Assembly: GCA_000824805.1 (NCBI GenBank)
Contig: CCNA01000005.1
Coordinates: forward strand, 62,001 to 126,000
Origin: Mesorhizobium sp. SOD10
GTDB taxonomy: Bacteria; Pseudomonadota; Alphaproteobacteria; Rhizobiales; Rhizobiaceae
Length of the DNA: 64,000 nt
Direction: 5' to 3'
Shown: piece by piece, positions 56,265-64,000 of the stretch
Layout: the number at the start of each line of letters is the position of its first letter
How positions within the stretch are numbered: the first letter of the stretch is position 1
Notes under the pieces: generated by a model
Database searches by the model: none
What the model saw: the letters and a program-made list of their open reading frames with translations, nothing else
What the model was told of the DNA's origin: nothing
Made by a program: the position numbers and the translations under genes

Positions 56265-56281
56265 ATGTTACTTTCCTACAT
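56265..56281. promoter_or_regulatory. Operator-like site 1, ATGTTACTTTCCTACAT
   Basis: A 17-bp partly palindromic site in the divergent region between the binding-protein and SDR genes. It agrees with site 2 in the pattern ATGTTrCTTnnnTACAT. The likely binder is the RpiR regulator encoded at the end of the rightward arm. Confidence 0.55.
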
Positions 56282-56315
56282 TATCGATGATTCCCCGCCA
56301 TGCAAGCGGATAATC

Positions 56316-56332
56316 ATGTTGCTTAATTACAT
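56316..56332. promoter_or_regulatory. Operator-like site 2, ATGTTGCTTAATTACAT
   Basis: The second copy of the site, same orientation, with 51 bp between centres (close to five DNA turns), which would let two dimers face the same side of the helix and bend or loop the promoter region. Confidence 0.55.
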
Positions 56333-56382
56333 TTGCTTGGCTAGCTTAGTGGCTCAAAATGCGGGGTGGAGGAGCGCGCAGC

Positions 56383-57153
56383 GTGGGTTCGACAGCCGAG
56401 TTCGAGGGCAAGACCGTGGTCGTCACCGGCGCCGGCGGCGGCCTCGGTTCGGCGATCGTCGAGCTCATGGCCGGGCGCGGCGCGCGCGTCGTCGGCTGCG
56501 ACCAGTCGATGGAGGCGTTGGCCAGCCCGCATATCGCCTCGCGCCATGTCTTCGACCTGCTCGACCGCGCCTCGATCGAAGCGGCGATCCCGGCCCTGCT
56601 CGACAAGGACGGCGTTCCCGACATCCTGATCAACAATGCCGGCTGGACGCGCGCCGAAACGTTGAAGGCGCTGACGGCGGACAGAATAGAGCAGGAGCTC
56701 GACCTCAATCTGACCGGCGTGATGACTTTCGCCGATCCGCTGATCAAGGCGATGTCCAAGCGCGGTTCGGGCAGCGTCGTCTTCATCTCCTCGGTCAATG
56801 CCATCGCCCATTTCGGCAACCCGGCCTATGCCGCGGCCAAGGCCGGCATCAACGCCTATGCGAAATCGATCGCCGTCGAGCTCGGCCGCAGCGGCGTGCG
56901 CGCCAATGTCGTCTGCCCGGGCTCGATCCGCACGGCCGCCTGGGACCATCGTCTTGCTAAGGACCCCGAAATCCTCGGCCGGCTCAAGCGACTCTATCCG
57001 CTCGGCCGCATCGTCAATGCTTCGGAAGTGGCGGAAGCGGTGGCCTTCCTTGCCTCCGACCGCGCTTCCGGCATAACAGGTGCCGTGGTGCCCGTGGATG
57101 CGGGACTGACGGCAGGCTACCTGCCTTTCATCGACGACATATTGGGAGCGTGA
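56383..57153 (+). CDS. Short-chain dehydrogenase/reductase
   Basis: A 256-residue SDR oxidoreductase. The NAD(P) loop is VVTGAGGGLGSAIVE, NNAG follows, and the catalytic Ser-Tyr-Lys are in FISSVNAIAHFGNPAYAAAKAG. The C-terminal GITGAVVPVDAGLTAGY is usual. I chose the GTG at 56383 because GGTGGAGGAG lies 8 bases upstream; an ATG at 56359 precedes that ribosome site. It leads SDR-ATPase-RpiR and likely oxidises the imported sugar or polyol. Confidence 0.9.
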   Translation: MGSTAEFEGKTVVVTGAGGGLGSAIVELMAGRGARVVGCDQSMEALASPHIASRHVFDLLDRASIEAAIPALLDKDGVPDILINNAGWTRAETLKALTADRIEQELDLNLTGVMTFADPLIKAMSKRGSGSVVFISSVNAIAHFGNPAYAAAKAGINAYAKSIAVELGRSGVRANVVCPGSIRTAAWDHRLAKDPEILGRLKRLYPLGRIVNASEVAEAVAFLASDRASGITGAVVPVDAGLTAGYLPFIDDILGA

Positions 57154-57155
57154 CT

Positions 57156-58223
57156 ATGACTGACGTCCAGTTCCGCAACCTGTCGAAATCCTTCGGCCAG
57201 CACACAATCCTCGAAGACATCAATCTCGACATCAAAAGCGGCGAGTTCGTCGTGCTGGTCGGCCCGTCCGGCTGCGGCAAGTCCACGCTTTTGCGCATGC
57301 TGGCGGGGCTGGAGACGATCACCTCCGGCGACCTCGTCATCGGCGGTACGCGCGCCAACGACCTGCCGCCGCAAAAGCGCAACATCGCCATGGTGTTCCA
57401 GTCCTATGCACTGTTCCCGCATTTGAAGGCTTCGGAAAATATCGGCTTCGGCCCGAAGGTCCGCGGCGAGACCCGTGACGCCATCGACGACAAGGTGAAG
57501 AAGGCTTCGGGCGTGCTCAACCTCTTCTCCTATCTCGACCGCTATCCAAGGCAGTTGTCGGGCGGCCAGCGCCAGCGTGTCGCCATGGGCCGCGCCATCG
57601 TGCGCGAGCCGTCGGTGTTCCTGTTCGACGAGCCGCTCTCCAATCTCGACGCGCAATTGCGCGTGCAGATGCGCACCGAGATCAAGGCGCTGCACCAGCG
57701 GCTGAAATCGACCATCGTCTATGTCACCCACGACCAGATCGAGGCCATGACCATGGCCGACCGCATCGTGGTGATGGACCGCGGCCGCATTCAGCAGGTC
57801 GGGCAGCCGCTGGAGCTCTACGACAGGCCGGCCAACAAGTTCGTCGCCGGCTTCATCGGCTCGCCTTCTATGAGCTTTGTCTCCGGCGCGCTGAAGACCG
57901 CCGGAGCCAAGTCCTGGTTCGAGACCAGCGGCGGCGGCCGTCTGGCGCTTGCCGGCACGGCTGCTTCCGGCAGCGAGACGGTCGAGGCCGGCATCCGGCC
58001 CGAGCACTTCGTGGTCGGCGCCGGTAACGAAGCCCTCGCCATCGAGGTCGATGTCGTCGAGCCGACCGGTTCGGAAACCCATGTCTATGGCTCCGTCGGC
58101 GACGACACGGTGCGCGCCGTGTTCCGCGATCGGCTGCAGGTGAAGCCGGGCGACCGGCTGCCGGTGAGCGTCGACCCGCGCAAAATCCATCTCTTCGACA
58201 AGGCGACCGGCCTGCCGCTGTGA
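57156..58223 (+). CDS. ugpC: Sugar ABC transporter ATPase (UgpC/MalK-like)
   Basis: A 355-residue ATPase. Walker A is GPSGCGKST, the signature LSGGQRQRVAMGRA, Walker B VFLFDEPLSNLD and the switch His in THDQIEAMTMADR. A C-terminal TOBE/OB domain (IRPEHFVV and SVDPRKIHLFD) follows. It starts two bases after the SDR stop; a GTG six bases upstream is an alternative start. It energises the two permeases of the divergent arm. Confidence 0.94.
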   Translation: MTDVQFRNLSKSFGQHTILEDINLDIKSGEFVVLVGPSGCGKSTLLRMLAGLETITSGDLVIGGTRANDLPPQKRNIAMVFQSYALFPHLKASENIGFGPKVRGETRDAIDDKVKKASGVLNLFSYLDRYPRQLSGGQRQRVAMGRAIVREPSVFLFDEPLSNLDAQLRVQMRTEIKALHQRLKSTIVYVTHDQIEAMTMADRIVVMDRGRIQQVGQPLELYDRPANKFVAGFIGSPSMSFVSGALKTAGAKSWFETSGGGRLALAGTAASGSETVEAGIRPEHFVVGAGNEALAIEVDVVEPTGSETHVYGSVGDDTVRAVFRDRLQVKPGDRLPVSVDPRKIHLFDKATGLPL

Positions 58224-58230
58224 GAAGACG

Positions 58231-59112
58231 ATGAAGAGCCCGGCCGACATCATCACCCGCCTGCAACTGATGTCGCAGGACGGCACCAAGTCGGACCGCC
58301 GGCTGGCCGGATTGGTGCTTTCCGACCTCGATTTCGCCTCCAAGGCGGCGATCTCGGAGATCGCCGCGCGCGTCGGCGTCAGCGAGCCGACGGTCACTCG
58401 CTTCTGCCGCAATCTGGGCTGCGAGGGCCTGCGCGATTTCAAGTTCTATTTGGCGCAGGCGATCGCCATCGGCGGGCAATATTTGTCGCCGGAGCCGCTC
58501 AGCCGCGACGCGCGCGAGCAGCGCATCGCCTCAGCGATCACCGAGGCGGCGATCGCCGCCATCCAGCGCGCCAGCGAAAACCTCGACATGACGACGCTGA
58601 TGGATGTCGCCGCGCGCATCGCCGCTTCCGGCAATGTGCTCTGCATCGGCTCCGGCGGCATTTCCTCAATGATGGCGACCGAGATGCAGAACCGGCTCTT
58701 CCGGCTCGGTCTCTCGGCGCTCGCCCAGACCGACGGCCAGCTGCAGCGCATGTATGCCGCCGTCGCGACGCCTGAGACGACGCTGCTTGCCTTCTCGGTC
58801 TCGGGCTATGCGCGCTCGGTGATCGAAGCCGTCGAGGTCGCCCAGCAATATGGCGCCGCCACCGTCGCCATCACGGCGCCGGACTCGGCCCTGGCCAAGG
58901 TCGCCGACACGGTGATCTTTTTGCAGCCGGTCGAGGACGGCAACATCTACAAGCCGACCTCGTCGCGCTACGCGCTTTTGGCCATCGTTGACATGATCGC
59001 CACCACGGTCGCGGAATCGCGAGGGCCGAAGGTGCTGGAGAACCTGCGCCGCATCAAGCAGAGCGTGAACACGCTGAAGGTGGACGATCCGAAGCTGCCG
59101 CTGGGGGATTGA
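58231..59112 (+). CDS. RpiR/HexR-family transcriptional regulator
   Basis: A 293-residue regulator. The N-terminal helix-turn-helix is KAAISEIAARVGVSEPTVTRFCRNLGCEGLRDFKFYLAQ, and the C-terminal SIS domain has GNVLCIGSGGISSMMATEMQNRLFRLG and LLAFSVSGYARSVIEAVEVAQ, which binds a phosphosugar. It follows the ATPase by 7 bp, so the arm carries its own regulator, probably acting on the two 17-bp sites upstream of the SDR gene. Confidence 0.94.
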   Translation: MKSPADIITRLQLMSQDGTKSDRRLAGLVLSDLDFASKAAISEIAARVGVSEPTVTRFCRNLGCEGLRDFKFYLAQAIAIGGQYLSPEPLSRDAREQRIASAITEAAIAAIQRASENLDMTTLMDVAARIAASGNVLCIGSGGISSMMATEMQNRLFRLGLSALAQTDGQLQRMYAAVATPETTLLAFSVSGYARSVIEAVEVAQQYGAATVAITAPDSALAKVADTVIFLQPVEDGNIYKPTSSRYALLAIVDMIATTVAESRGPKVLENLRRIKQSVNTLKVDDPKLPLGD

Positions 59113-59115
59113 AGG

Positions 59116-59427
59116 CTACTTGGAAAGTGCCTCGACGCTTTTCATGAGCGCGGCCGGCTCACCTATGACCCGCAACGTCTTCAGCCGCGAGGTGCCGCCG
59201 GCGGCCACCGAAACGGCCGACGCCGGCACACCCAGCGCCTTGGCCAGCATTCGCTCCAACGCCATATTGGCGGCGCCGTTCTCCGGCACGGCGCGCACGT
59301 GCGCTTTTAGATGGCTGCGTCCGTCGGCGGCTGTCTCGACGCCGTCGATCCGGTCGAGCGCGGCTTTCGGCGTCAGCCGCACGAAGAGGTCGATGCCGTT
59401 CTCGCGCAGCCGAAACGGCGAGCCCAT
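59116..59427 (-). CDS. DUF167 family protein (YggU-like)
   Basis: A 103-residue protein of the DUF167/YggU family: DLFVRLTPKAALDRIDGV, then VRAVPENGAANMALERMLAKALGVPASAVSVAAGGTSRLKTLRV, the full signature. Function is unknown. Its ATG shares a base with the stop of the YggT gene (TGATG), a conserved yggT-yggU pairing. Confidence 0.93.
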   Translation of the reverse strand: MGSPFRLRENGIDLFVRLTPKAALDRIDGVETAADGRSHLKAHVRAVPENGAANMALERMLAKALGVPASAVSVAAGGTSRLKTLRVIGEPAALMKSVEALSK

Positions 59428-59726
59428 CAGCCGCCGGCCACCACCCAGGACCAGACGGTGGTGATCAGGAACTGCCGGATGAAGAAGATGATCAGAAGCA
59501 GGATGATAGGTGAAATGTCGATGCCGCCAAGATCGGGCATGAAGCGGCGGATCGGGCGCAGCGCCGGTTCGGTCAGCCGATAGAGCATGTTGCCGACGCT
59601 GCCGACGAATTGGTTGCGCGAATTGACGACATTGAAGGCGTAGAGCCAGGAAAAGATCGCCGAGGCGATGATGATCCACCAATAGATATCAAGCGCCATG
59701 ACGATAGTCTGAATGAGGGCGATCAT
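59427..59726 (-). CDS. YggT family membrane protein
   Basis: A 99-residue inner-membrane protein with two hydrophobic hairpins. [24 protein letters not shown] and [34 protein letters not shown] are the YggT signature. I chose the ATG at 59726, preceded by TTTGGAGACC, over longer frames that run through the tRNA promoter side. It is coupled to DUF167. Confidence 0.92.
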   Translation of the reverse strand: MIALIQTIVMALDIYWWIIIASAIFSWLYAFNVVNSRNQFVGSVGNMLYRLTEPALRPIRRFMPDLGGIDISPIILLLIIFFIRQFLITTVWSWVVAGG

Positions 59727-59919
59727 GCCGGTCTCCAAATTGTCGCCGACATGTAGCCATTGCTTGGCGTGCGGGCAAGGCCCGCAGGGCTTGGTGTGCG
59801 GGCAGGCCCGCGGACGCGGCGAGCAGGCAAGGCCCGTCCGGCCACGGCGCTTGTGGCCGGCCCGGTCTTTCACCTTGACATGAAACGGCCGCGACCGATA
59901 CAAGCCCATCCGCTGGAAC

Positions 59920-59995
59920 GGGGCTGTAGCTCAGCTGGGAGAGCGCATCGTTCGCAATGATGAGGTCAGGGGTTCGATCCCCCTCAGCTCCACCA
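59920..59995 (+). tRNA. tRNA-Ala (anticodon CGC)
   Basis: A 76-nt cloverleaf with encoded CCA. The acceptor stem GGGGCTG pairs with CAGCTCC and includes the G3:U70 pair that marks alanine tRNA. D-arm GCTC/GAGC, anticodon stem CATCG/TGATG with loop TTCGCAA (anticodon CGC, codon GCG), and T-arm AGGGG-TTCGATC-CCCCT all form. No integrase or repeat is attached to its 3' end. Confidence 0.97.
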
Positions 59996-60002
59996 GCCAG
60001 CA

Positions 60003-60027
60003 CGAGCATGTGCTCATTGGGTTTTGG
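60003..60027 (+). terminator. Weak terminator-like hairpin after tRNA-Ala
   Basis: GAGCA and TGCTC face each other with almost no loop, followed by ATTGGGTTTT. It could end the tRNA transcript, but the stem is short. Confidence 0.25.
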
Positions 60028-60172
60028 CCTCCCCCGCTCGCCATTTCGTGACCGCAGGATTTCGGGCCGCGTGCTTGGAACCAATGGCGGGGCAAGACGG
60101 TTCAGCTATAGTTTTGAAGCTGATATGCCCCGGCCGGCTGGGTAAGCGGCGATGCCCGAGGAGGTTTCGATC

Positions 60173-60616
60173 ATGCAGATTTCATCCAAATTCCGTTCCG
60201 TCGCGATCGCGGCAATCGCGGCCGCGGGCGTGAGCATTACCAGCGCCGCGCATGCCGACAGCGGCACGATCCGCTTTTCCGTCTACAAGGCGGCCTTCTT
60301 CATCGGCGGCTCCGGCGGGGAGGGCACGCTGACCTTCCATGGCAAACGCTATCCGATCTCCATCGGCGGCATCTCGGGCGGCCTCGCCTTCGGCGCGTCC
60401 AAGACCTATTTCCAGGGCAGGGTGCGGCACATCCGCCGCGCCAGCGATGTGACAGGCGTCTACGGCGCGGCCGGCGGCGGCGGCGCGCTGGGCAGAGGCG
60501 CCCAGGTGATCGTCATGACCAATGACAAGGGCGCCCAGCTCGAGCTCACCGGCCGGCAGGTCGGCTTGCAGGTCAACGCCGATCTCAGCGGAATGAGCAT
60601 TGCGCTGAAGCGATAG
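60173..60616 (+). CDS. Secreted beta-rich protein of unknown function
   Basis: A 147-residue protein with a signal peptide (FRSVAIAAIAAAGVSITSAAHA) and a Gly-rich mature domain (FFIGGSGGEGTLTFHGKRYPISIGGISGGLAFGAS, ending LTGRQVGLQVNADLSGMSIALK). The alternating Gly/hydrophobic pattern suggests a beta-barrel-like or lipid-binding fold. GAGGAGG precedes the ATG at 60173, which I prefer to 60152. I do not recognise the family. Confidence 0.75.
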   Translation: MQISSKFRSVAIAAIAAAGVSITSAAHADSGTIRFSVYKAAFFIGGSGGEGTLTFHGKRYPISIGGISGGLAFGASKTYFQGRVRHIRRASDVTGVYGAAGGGGALGRGAQVIVMTNDKGAQLELTGRQVGLQVNADLSGMSIALKR

Positions 60617-60642
60617 AAGGCGCAGTTCCCGCCCTTCGTGGA

Positions 60643-60682
60643 TGGCCGGCAAAGGCGCCGCCTTTGCGCCGAATGCCGGCCA
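60643..60682. terminator. Bidirectional hairpin between convergent secreted-protein genes
   Basis: TGGCCGGCA (60643-60651) pairs perfectly with TGCCGGCCA (60674-60682), and inner AAAGG/CCTTT can extend the stem. It lies between genes that converge at 60616 and 60748. There is no T-run, so the terminator role is tentative. Confidence 0.45.
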
Positions 60683-60747
60683 CAAGAGGCAGAGCCGCTC
60701 AAGCAGCCGGCTTGGCACGCGAAGGGCCGGTCTCGACCTCAGGGGCC

Positions 60748-61083
60748 TCAATCGTCCCAATCATCCCAATTGTCTTCGTCCCGCGGCGGGTAGTCGGGAA
60801 CGACCCGGATAATCGGCCGCGGACGCTGATAGCGCCAGTAATACTCGTCCGGCGGCTGCGGCTCATAGGTGCGGTAAACGGGCCGGTAGTAGTTGTGGCG
60901 CTTCCAGTATTTGTGCTTCTTGTGCGGCCGCACGCAATAACCATCCTCGGTCAGATAAGCGCATGTGACATGCGCCTCTTGCACCAGGCTATTTCTGGCC
61001 GGCACGCCGATCATCGGCGCCGCCTGGACCGCAGGCACTACCGCCAGCATGGTCCCGGCAAGGGCAAGAACGGACAATTTCAT
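60748..61083 (-). CDS. Small secreted Tyr/Pro/Arg-rich protein
   Basis: A 111-residue protein with a signal peptide (MKLSVLALAGTMLAVVPAVQAAP). Two Cys residues (VTCAYLTEDGYCVRP) precede a basic, aromatic stretch (HKKHKYWKRHNYYRPVYRTYE) and an acidic end (RDEDNWDDWDD). Such short periplasmic proteins are common in rhizobia, but I know no function. It is convergent with the preceding gene. Confidence 0.7.
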   Translation of the reverse strand: MKLSVLALAGTMLAVVPAVQAAPMIGVPARNSLVQEAHVTCAYLTEDGYCVRPHKKHKYWKRHNYYRPVYRTYEPQPPDEYYWRYQRPRPIIRVVPDYPPRDEDNWDDWDD

Positions 61084-61274
61084 CGGCCTCTCCTATCTGT
61101 GCAGATTAAGGCCGGAAGAACGTCCTGATTGGGGGCGATTTGCGGCGGCCGAGATCACTTTGATTTTCGGCCGCACATATGAGCGTCAGATGATGTATCG
61201 CGCCGGGTCGGGCTGAGGTCACGAGCGACCGCTGTCTTTCCTACCATCCCGCGAGTGGAGGCCATCCTATAGCG

Positions 61275-64000
61275 CTAATTGGCCAGCTGATCGAGAAGCG
61301 TGTCTATTTCCCCTTTTTTGGGCGCTTCGGCGGAATCAGGGACAGCTTGCGGGTCGATCGGGGCGGGCTGCTCCGCCGGCGCGGCGGCTTCGGCTTCGGT
61401 CTCGCCACTCGCGTTCGAACTTGGCGGCGGCGGGTTTTCCGTATTGCCGTTGTCGGGCGCCACGGCGGGTTCCGGAGCTGCGGGCGGCGCTTTGGGCCGG
61501 GGCGCGGCGTTGCGCAGAAGATCGCCGATCAGATCCGCCGCTCCCTTGCCGGAACCGTCGCCGTTCGAGCCCGTTTGGCCGGGGATCAGCTTGTCGAGAT
61601 TGAGTTTCCCGGTCGGCAGCCCAAGGCGGCTCAACATGTCCAGCGCGCCCTGCGGGTCTTTGGCCAATGCGCTCAGGTCCGGATAGGCGCGTGGCGCGAA
61701 CAGCGGGCCTTGAACCACGATCGGCACCCCGATGCCCTTCACGGCGACGTCGCCTCCCTGCCCGGCAAGCGAGGCAACCACGCGGGGGTTGAGACGGATG
61801 TCGAGCGTCTGCTCGGCGAAGTCTATCTTGCCCGAGCCGTCCATTCGCACCAGCGGGCCCAGCAGGCTGATGTCCGTCGTCTGCGCGACGCCGTTCGCGA
61901 TGGCGAATGAGGCGCCGAGCTCGGTAAACGTCGTCTTCTTGGCCTGATCCTGCTTGAAGCCACTGGCAAGCAGCCCGACCAGGTTGTTGTAGACCTCCGC
62001 TATGTCGATGCCGCGGAAGGCGCCGTCGCTGAATTTTGCTGCCGCCTTGCCGCCGAGGGAACGGGCGAGCGAGTGCGTGGTCTTTCCCGAACCTGAAACC
62101 GCGACCGTCGCATTGAGCGTTCCTTCGATGCGGTCGAAATCCGCCGCATCATGGAGCAAGGGAGCCGCGGCCGCGCCGGCTATCGCCGTGTGCAGTTCCA
62201 GGGAAGCGGCGTCGCCGGAGCCGTCGGCTGTCATTTCCGCGGCAATCGTGCCGCCGTAGAAGGGGCTTTGCGGCACGCTCAGGTGAGCCTTCCCATCCGC
62301 CACCGTCAGGGCGGTCGCCACCGGCCCGGCGAAGACTTTTCCATAGCCGAGCTTGTCGGCCTGGATATCCACCTTGGCATCAATTCCCTTGAGGAAGGAG
62401 AGATCGACCGGCGCGTCGGTGGCGCCGTTCGGCTTCTGCTTACCGCCCGCCCCGGCCGCGCCGCCGCCGGCGAACGCCGCGAAGTCAAGCTTCGCAAATT
62501 TGAGCGACGTCCGGATGTTGAGCGGCTCCCCAAGTTTCATCGAGCCCTGGCCCGATGCCTTGACGCCGTTCAAGGCAACAGCGGCTTTCTGAAAGGAAAG
62601 CTGCCCTGGCCCGACGTCCACATCGCCTTTGAAGGCAAAATCTTGCAGACCCCGGGAAGCGCCTTGTCCCAGCCATTGCATGAGCTTGTCGACCGAGGCC
62701 GATGTGACTGAAATCTGACCCTTGAACGTGCCGCTGCCCCCGGCAGTGCCGCTTATGCTGGCTTCGAGGTATTTGGAGGAAACCGAAAGGCTGATCGGCC
62801 CGGACGCATCGGCAACGGAGCCGCCGGCGAGAAAGGATGCAGGCGCGACCTGGGACTTGAACGTCACGGCCTGTCCCCGCCAGGCGAGCTTGCCCGTCAC
62901 ATCGACCGGTTTGCCGATATCGTGAACCTTCGCGTCAAGATTGACCCCGGTGATGTCGTCGGCCGTTCGGGCATCGGCAAGTGCTGCAAGCGGAAGCTTG
63001 CCTTGCCTGATCCCGACCGTTCCCTGCAGATTGACGCTGCTGCGGATGCGCTGCGCCGTGAGTCCGCGAAAAGCGAACCCCATATCGGCGGTCAGCTTGC
63101 CGGACAACGGCACGGATTGTCCGGCAAGCTTCGCTATCGAGCCGATGTCGAGCCCTGAACTCGCAATATTGCCCCGTATGGTGGGAGGTGTTTCACCGAC
63201 AGTCGTCGAGGCTTGCGCTGTGAGGTTTCCAGCGTCGAGGCCAAAGTGCTCCAGCCTTGCCTCGAGATGCCCGTCCCGCAGCGTTGCGGCGAGTTGGACG
63301 TCGGAAGCCCTTATCTTGCCGCTGACCAGTTCGTCGATGGCAACGCTGATGTCGGCGTCGAAAGCAGACAGCATGGCAAGATCGGGCTCTGCGGAGCCGG
63401 CCGAATCCTTGCCGGCGCTGGAACCACCCTTTCCGATATCGCTCAAGGCGTCGATATCGACGCGCTTCGCCGCCAGGTCGGCGAAGAAGCGGTGCCTCGC
63501 GCCGGGCTGAAAGAGCGCGTCCATCTGGAAGCTCTGGTCGCCGACATCGAACTTTCCGCCCCTGATCTGATAACTGCCGTCGCCGTTGAGCTGAATCTCT
63601 CCGCTCGCATGCAGTGAAGAGAATTTGGCAACCGGCGCCGGGTCGAGCCGCGCCTCGATGGCGATCCGGGCCGGCAGCCGTTTCAGGATAGGCCGCAGGG
63701 CGGAAAGGCTTCCGCTCATTTCAATGCGACGGCCGCCGCTGGTGCCGGCCAGCGAAAACGAGACCTCCCGGTCGAGGTCCGGAACCCTCAGATCGGCGTC
63801 GATCGCCGTCGCTGTGGCGTTGCCGGTCGACGCGCCTGAAGTAAGGGTGCCGTTCGTTATCGTAACTTGGTTGATCGCCAGCCGCTCGAGCGTATCGACA
63901 ATCGCCGCGAAGGGATCAGCCTGAACATCAATCGGTTCCGCAGGCGACGCCGCGTTTGCCGAAGCCTCGAGCGCGATTGCCGGATCCGCCAGCGCGACGG
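61275..64000 (-). CDS. AsmA family protein, N-terminus beyond the window
   Basis: At least 908 residues of a large envelope protein of the AsmA/YhjG type, which bridges the inner and outer membranes and is linked to lipid transport or outer-membrane assembly. Long beta-strand repeats run throughout (for example LNIRTSLKFAKLDFAAFAGG and DIRLNPRVVASLAGQGGDVAVKGIGVPIVVQGPLFAPRAYPDLSALAKDP, the AsmA C-terminal signature). The tail is a Pro/Ala/Glu-rich disordered stretch. The frame stays open to base 64000, so the start and the membrane anchor lie outside. Confidence 0.9.
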   Translation of the reverse strand, partial: VALADPAIALEASANAASPAEPIDVQADPFAAIVDTLERLAINQVTITNGTLTSGASTGNATATAIDADLRVPDLDREVSFSLAGTSGGRRIEMSGSLSALRPILKRLPARIAIEARLDPAPVAKFSSLHASGEIQLNGDGSYQIRGGKFDVGDQSFQMDALFQPGARHRFFADLAAKRVDIDALSDIGKGGSSAGKDSAGSAEPDLAMLSAFDADISVAIDELVSGKIRASDVQLAATLRDGHLEARLEHFGLDAGNLTAQASTTVGETPPTIRGNIASSGLDIGSIAKLAGQSVPLSGKLTADMGFAFRGLTAQRIRSSVNLQGTVGIRQGKLPLAALADARTADDITGVNLDAKVHDIGKPVDVTGKLAWRGQAVTFKSQVAPASFLAGGSVADASGPISLSVSSKYLEASISGTAGGSGTFKGQISVTSASVDKLMQWLGQGASRGLQDFAFKGDVDVGPGQLSFQKAAVALNGVKASGQGSMKLGEPLNIRTSLKFAKLDFAAFAGGGAAGAGGKQKPNGATDAPVDLSFLKGIDAKVDIQADKLGYGKVFAGPVATALTVADGKAHLSVPQSPFYGGTIAAEMTADGSGDAASLELHTAIAGAAAAPLLHDAADFDRIEGTLNATVAVSGSGKTTHSLARSLGGKAAAKFSDGAFRGIDIAEVYNNLVGLLASGFKQDQAKKTTFTELGASFAIANGVAQTTDISLLGPLVRMDGSGKIDFAEQTLDIRLNPRVVASLAGQGGDVAVKGIGVPIVVQGPLFAPRAYPDLSALAKDPQGALDMLSRLGLPTGKLNLDKLIPGQTGSNGDGSGKGAADLIGDLLRNAAPRPKAPPAAPEPAVAPDNGNTENPPPPSSNASGETEAEAAAPAEQPAPIDPQAVPDSAEAPKKGEIDTLLDQLAN

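Noticed and set aside
59920..59995. tRNA-Ala as an integration site for a genomic island
   Set aside because: No integrase and no repeated 3' tRNA end are found, and the flanking genes are core.

Overview
The window looks like a piece of chromosome from a Mesorhizobium-like bacterium (Hyphomicrobiales, Phyllobacteriaceae). The reasons are very high GC with strong G/C bias at third codon positions, a MucR/Ros regulator, a cenR/otpR-type response regulator beside a stand-alone cyclic-nucleotide-binding protein, a hemC-hemD-mitofilin-hemY-like block, several periplasmic-binding ABC systems, and intergenic palindromic repeats whose core I recall as common in rhizobia. About 65 genes are supported, most of them housekeeping. 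There are no rRNA genes, no CRISPR array, no integrase and no intact insertion sequence. One tRNA gene (Ala, CGC anticodon) is present.

Layout. 1-5 kb: a partial gene, a UbiH-type hydroxylase, tesB, and glnK-amtB with an NtrC/sigma-54 type promoter. 5-10 kb: ftsK behind a perfect CtrA-type box, a lolA-like gene and xthA. 10-15 kb: a cyclic-nucleotide-binding protein, the response regulator, an L,D-transpeptidase, DUF1127, LysR, DUF1761, and a methyltransferase/EVE/YciI group. 15-23.7 kb: gpsA-tsaD on the minus strand, then hemC-hemD-mitofilin-hemY, a TerB-like gene and a glutamine amidotransferase.

23.7-28.2 kb is the accessory segment. A SIR2-domain protein and a 920-residue partner are coupled by an ATGA overlap, with visibly lower GC and different codon use. 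Next to them lies a decayed copy of the C-terminus of the neighbouring MFS transporter. This two-gene cassette resembles anti-phage NADase systems and is the best candidate for a poorly described system.

28.2-37.5 kb: a small conserved protein, an MFS exporter, an aminotransferase, mucR, and a tight operon GH15 glucoamylase-gnd-zwf-polyphosphate glucokinase that reads as a route from glucan to ribulose 5-phosphate. 37.6-42.1 kb: a sugar ABC transporter (binding protein, double ATPase, two permeases). 42-54 kb: ppa, a GNAT protein, a LemA/TPM group, pdxY-DUF429, carbonic anhydrase, an M3 peptidase and an M81 peptidase. 53-59 kb: a divergent second sugar ABC cluster (binding protein and two permeases against SDR, ATPase and an RpiR regulator) with a repeated 17-bp operator-like site between the two arms. 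59-64 kb: DUF167, YggT, tRNA-Ala, two secreted proteins and a partial AsmA-family gene.

At least five repeat families sit between genes: a 44-67 bp GCAATTCC-ended element (6 copies), a roughly 140 bp hairpin (2), a 50 bp CCCCCTCTG-type element (4, in two inverted pairs), a CCCTAGAATGACG hairpin (2) and TAGGCAG heptamers. Some of them supply stop codons, start codons or C-terminal tails to neighbouring genes.
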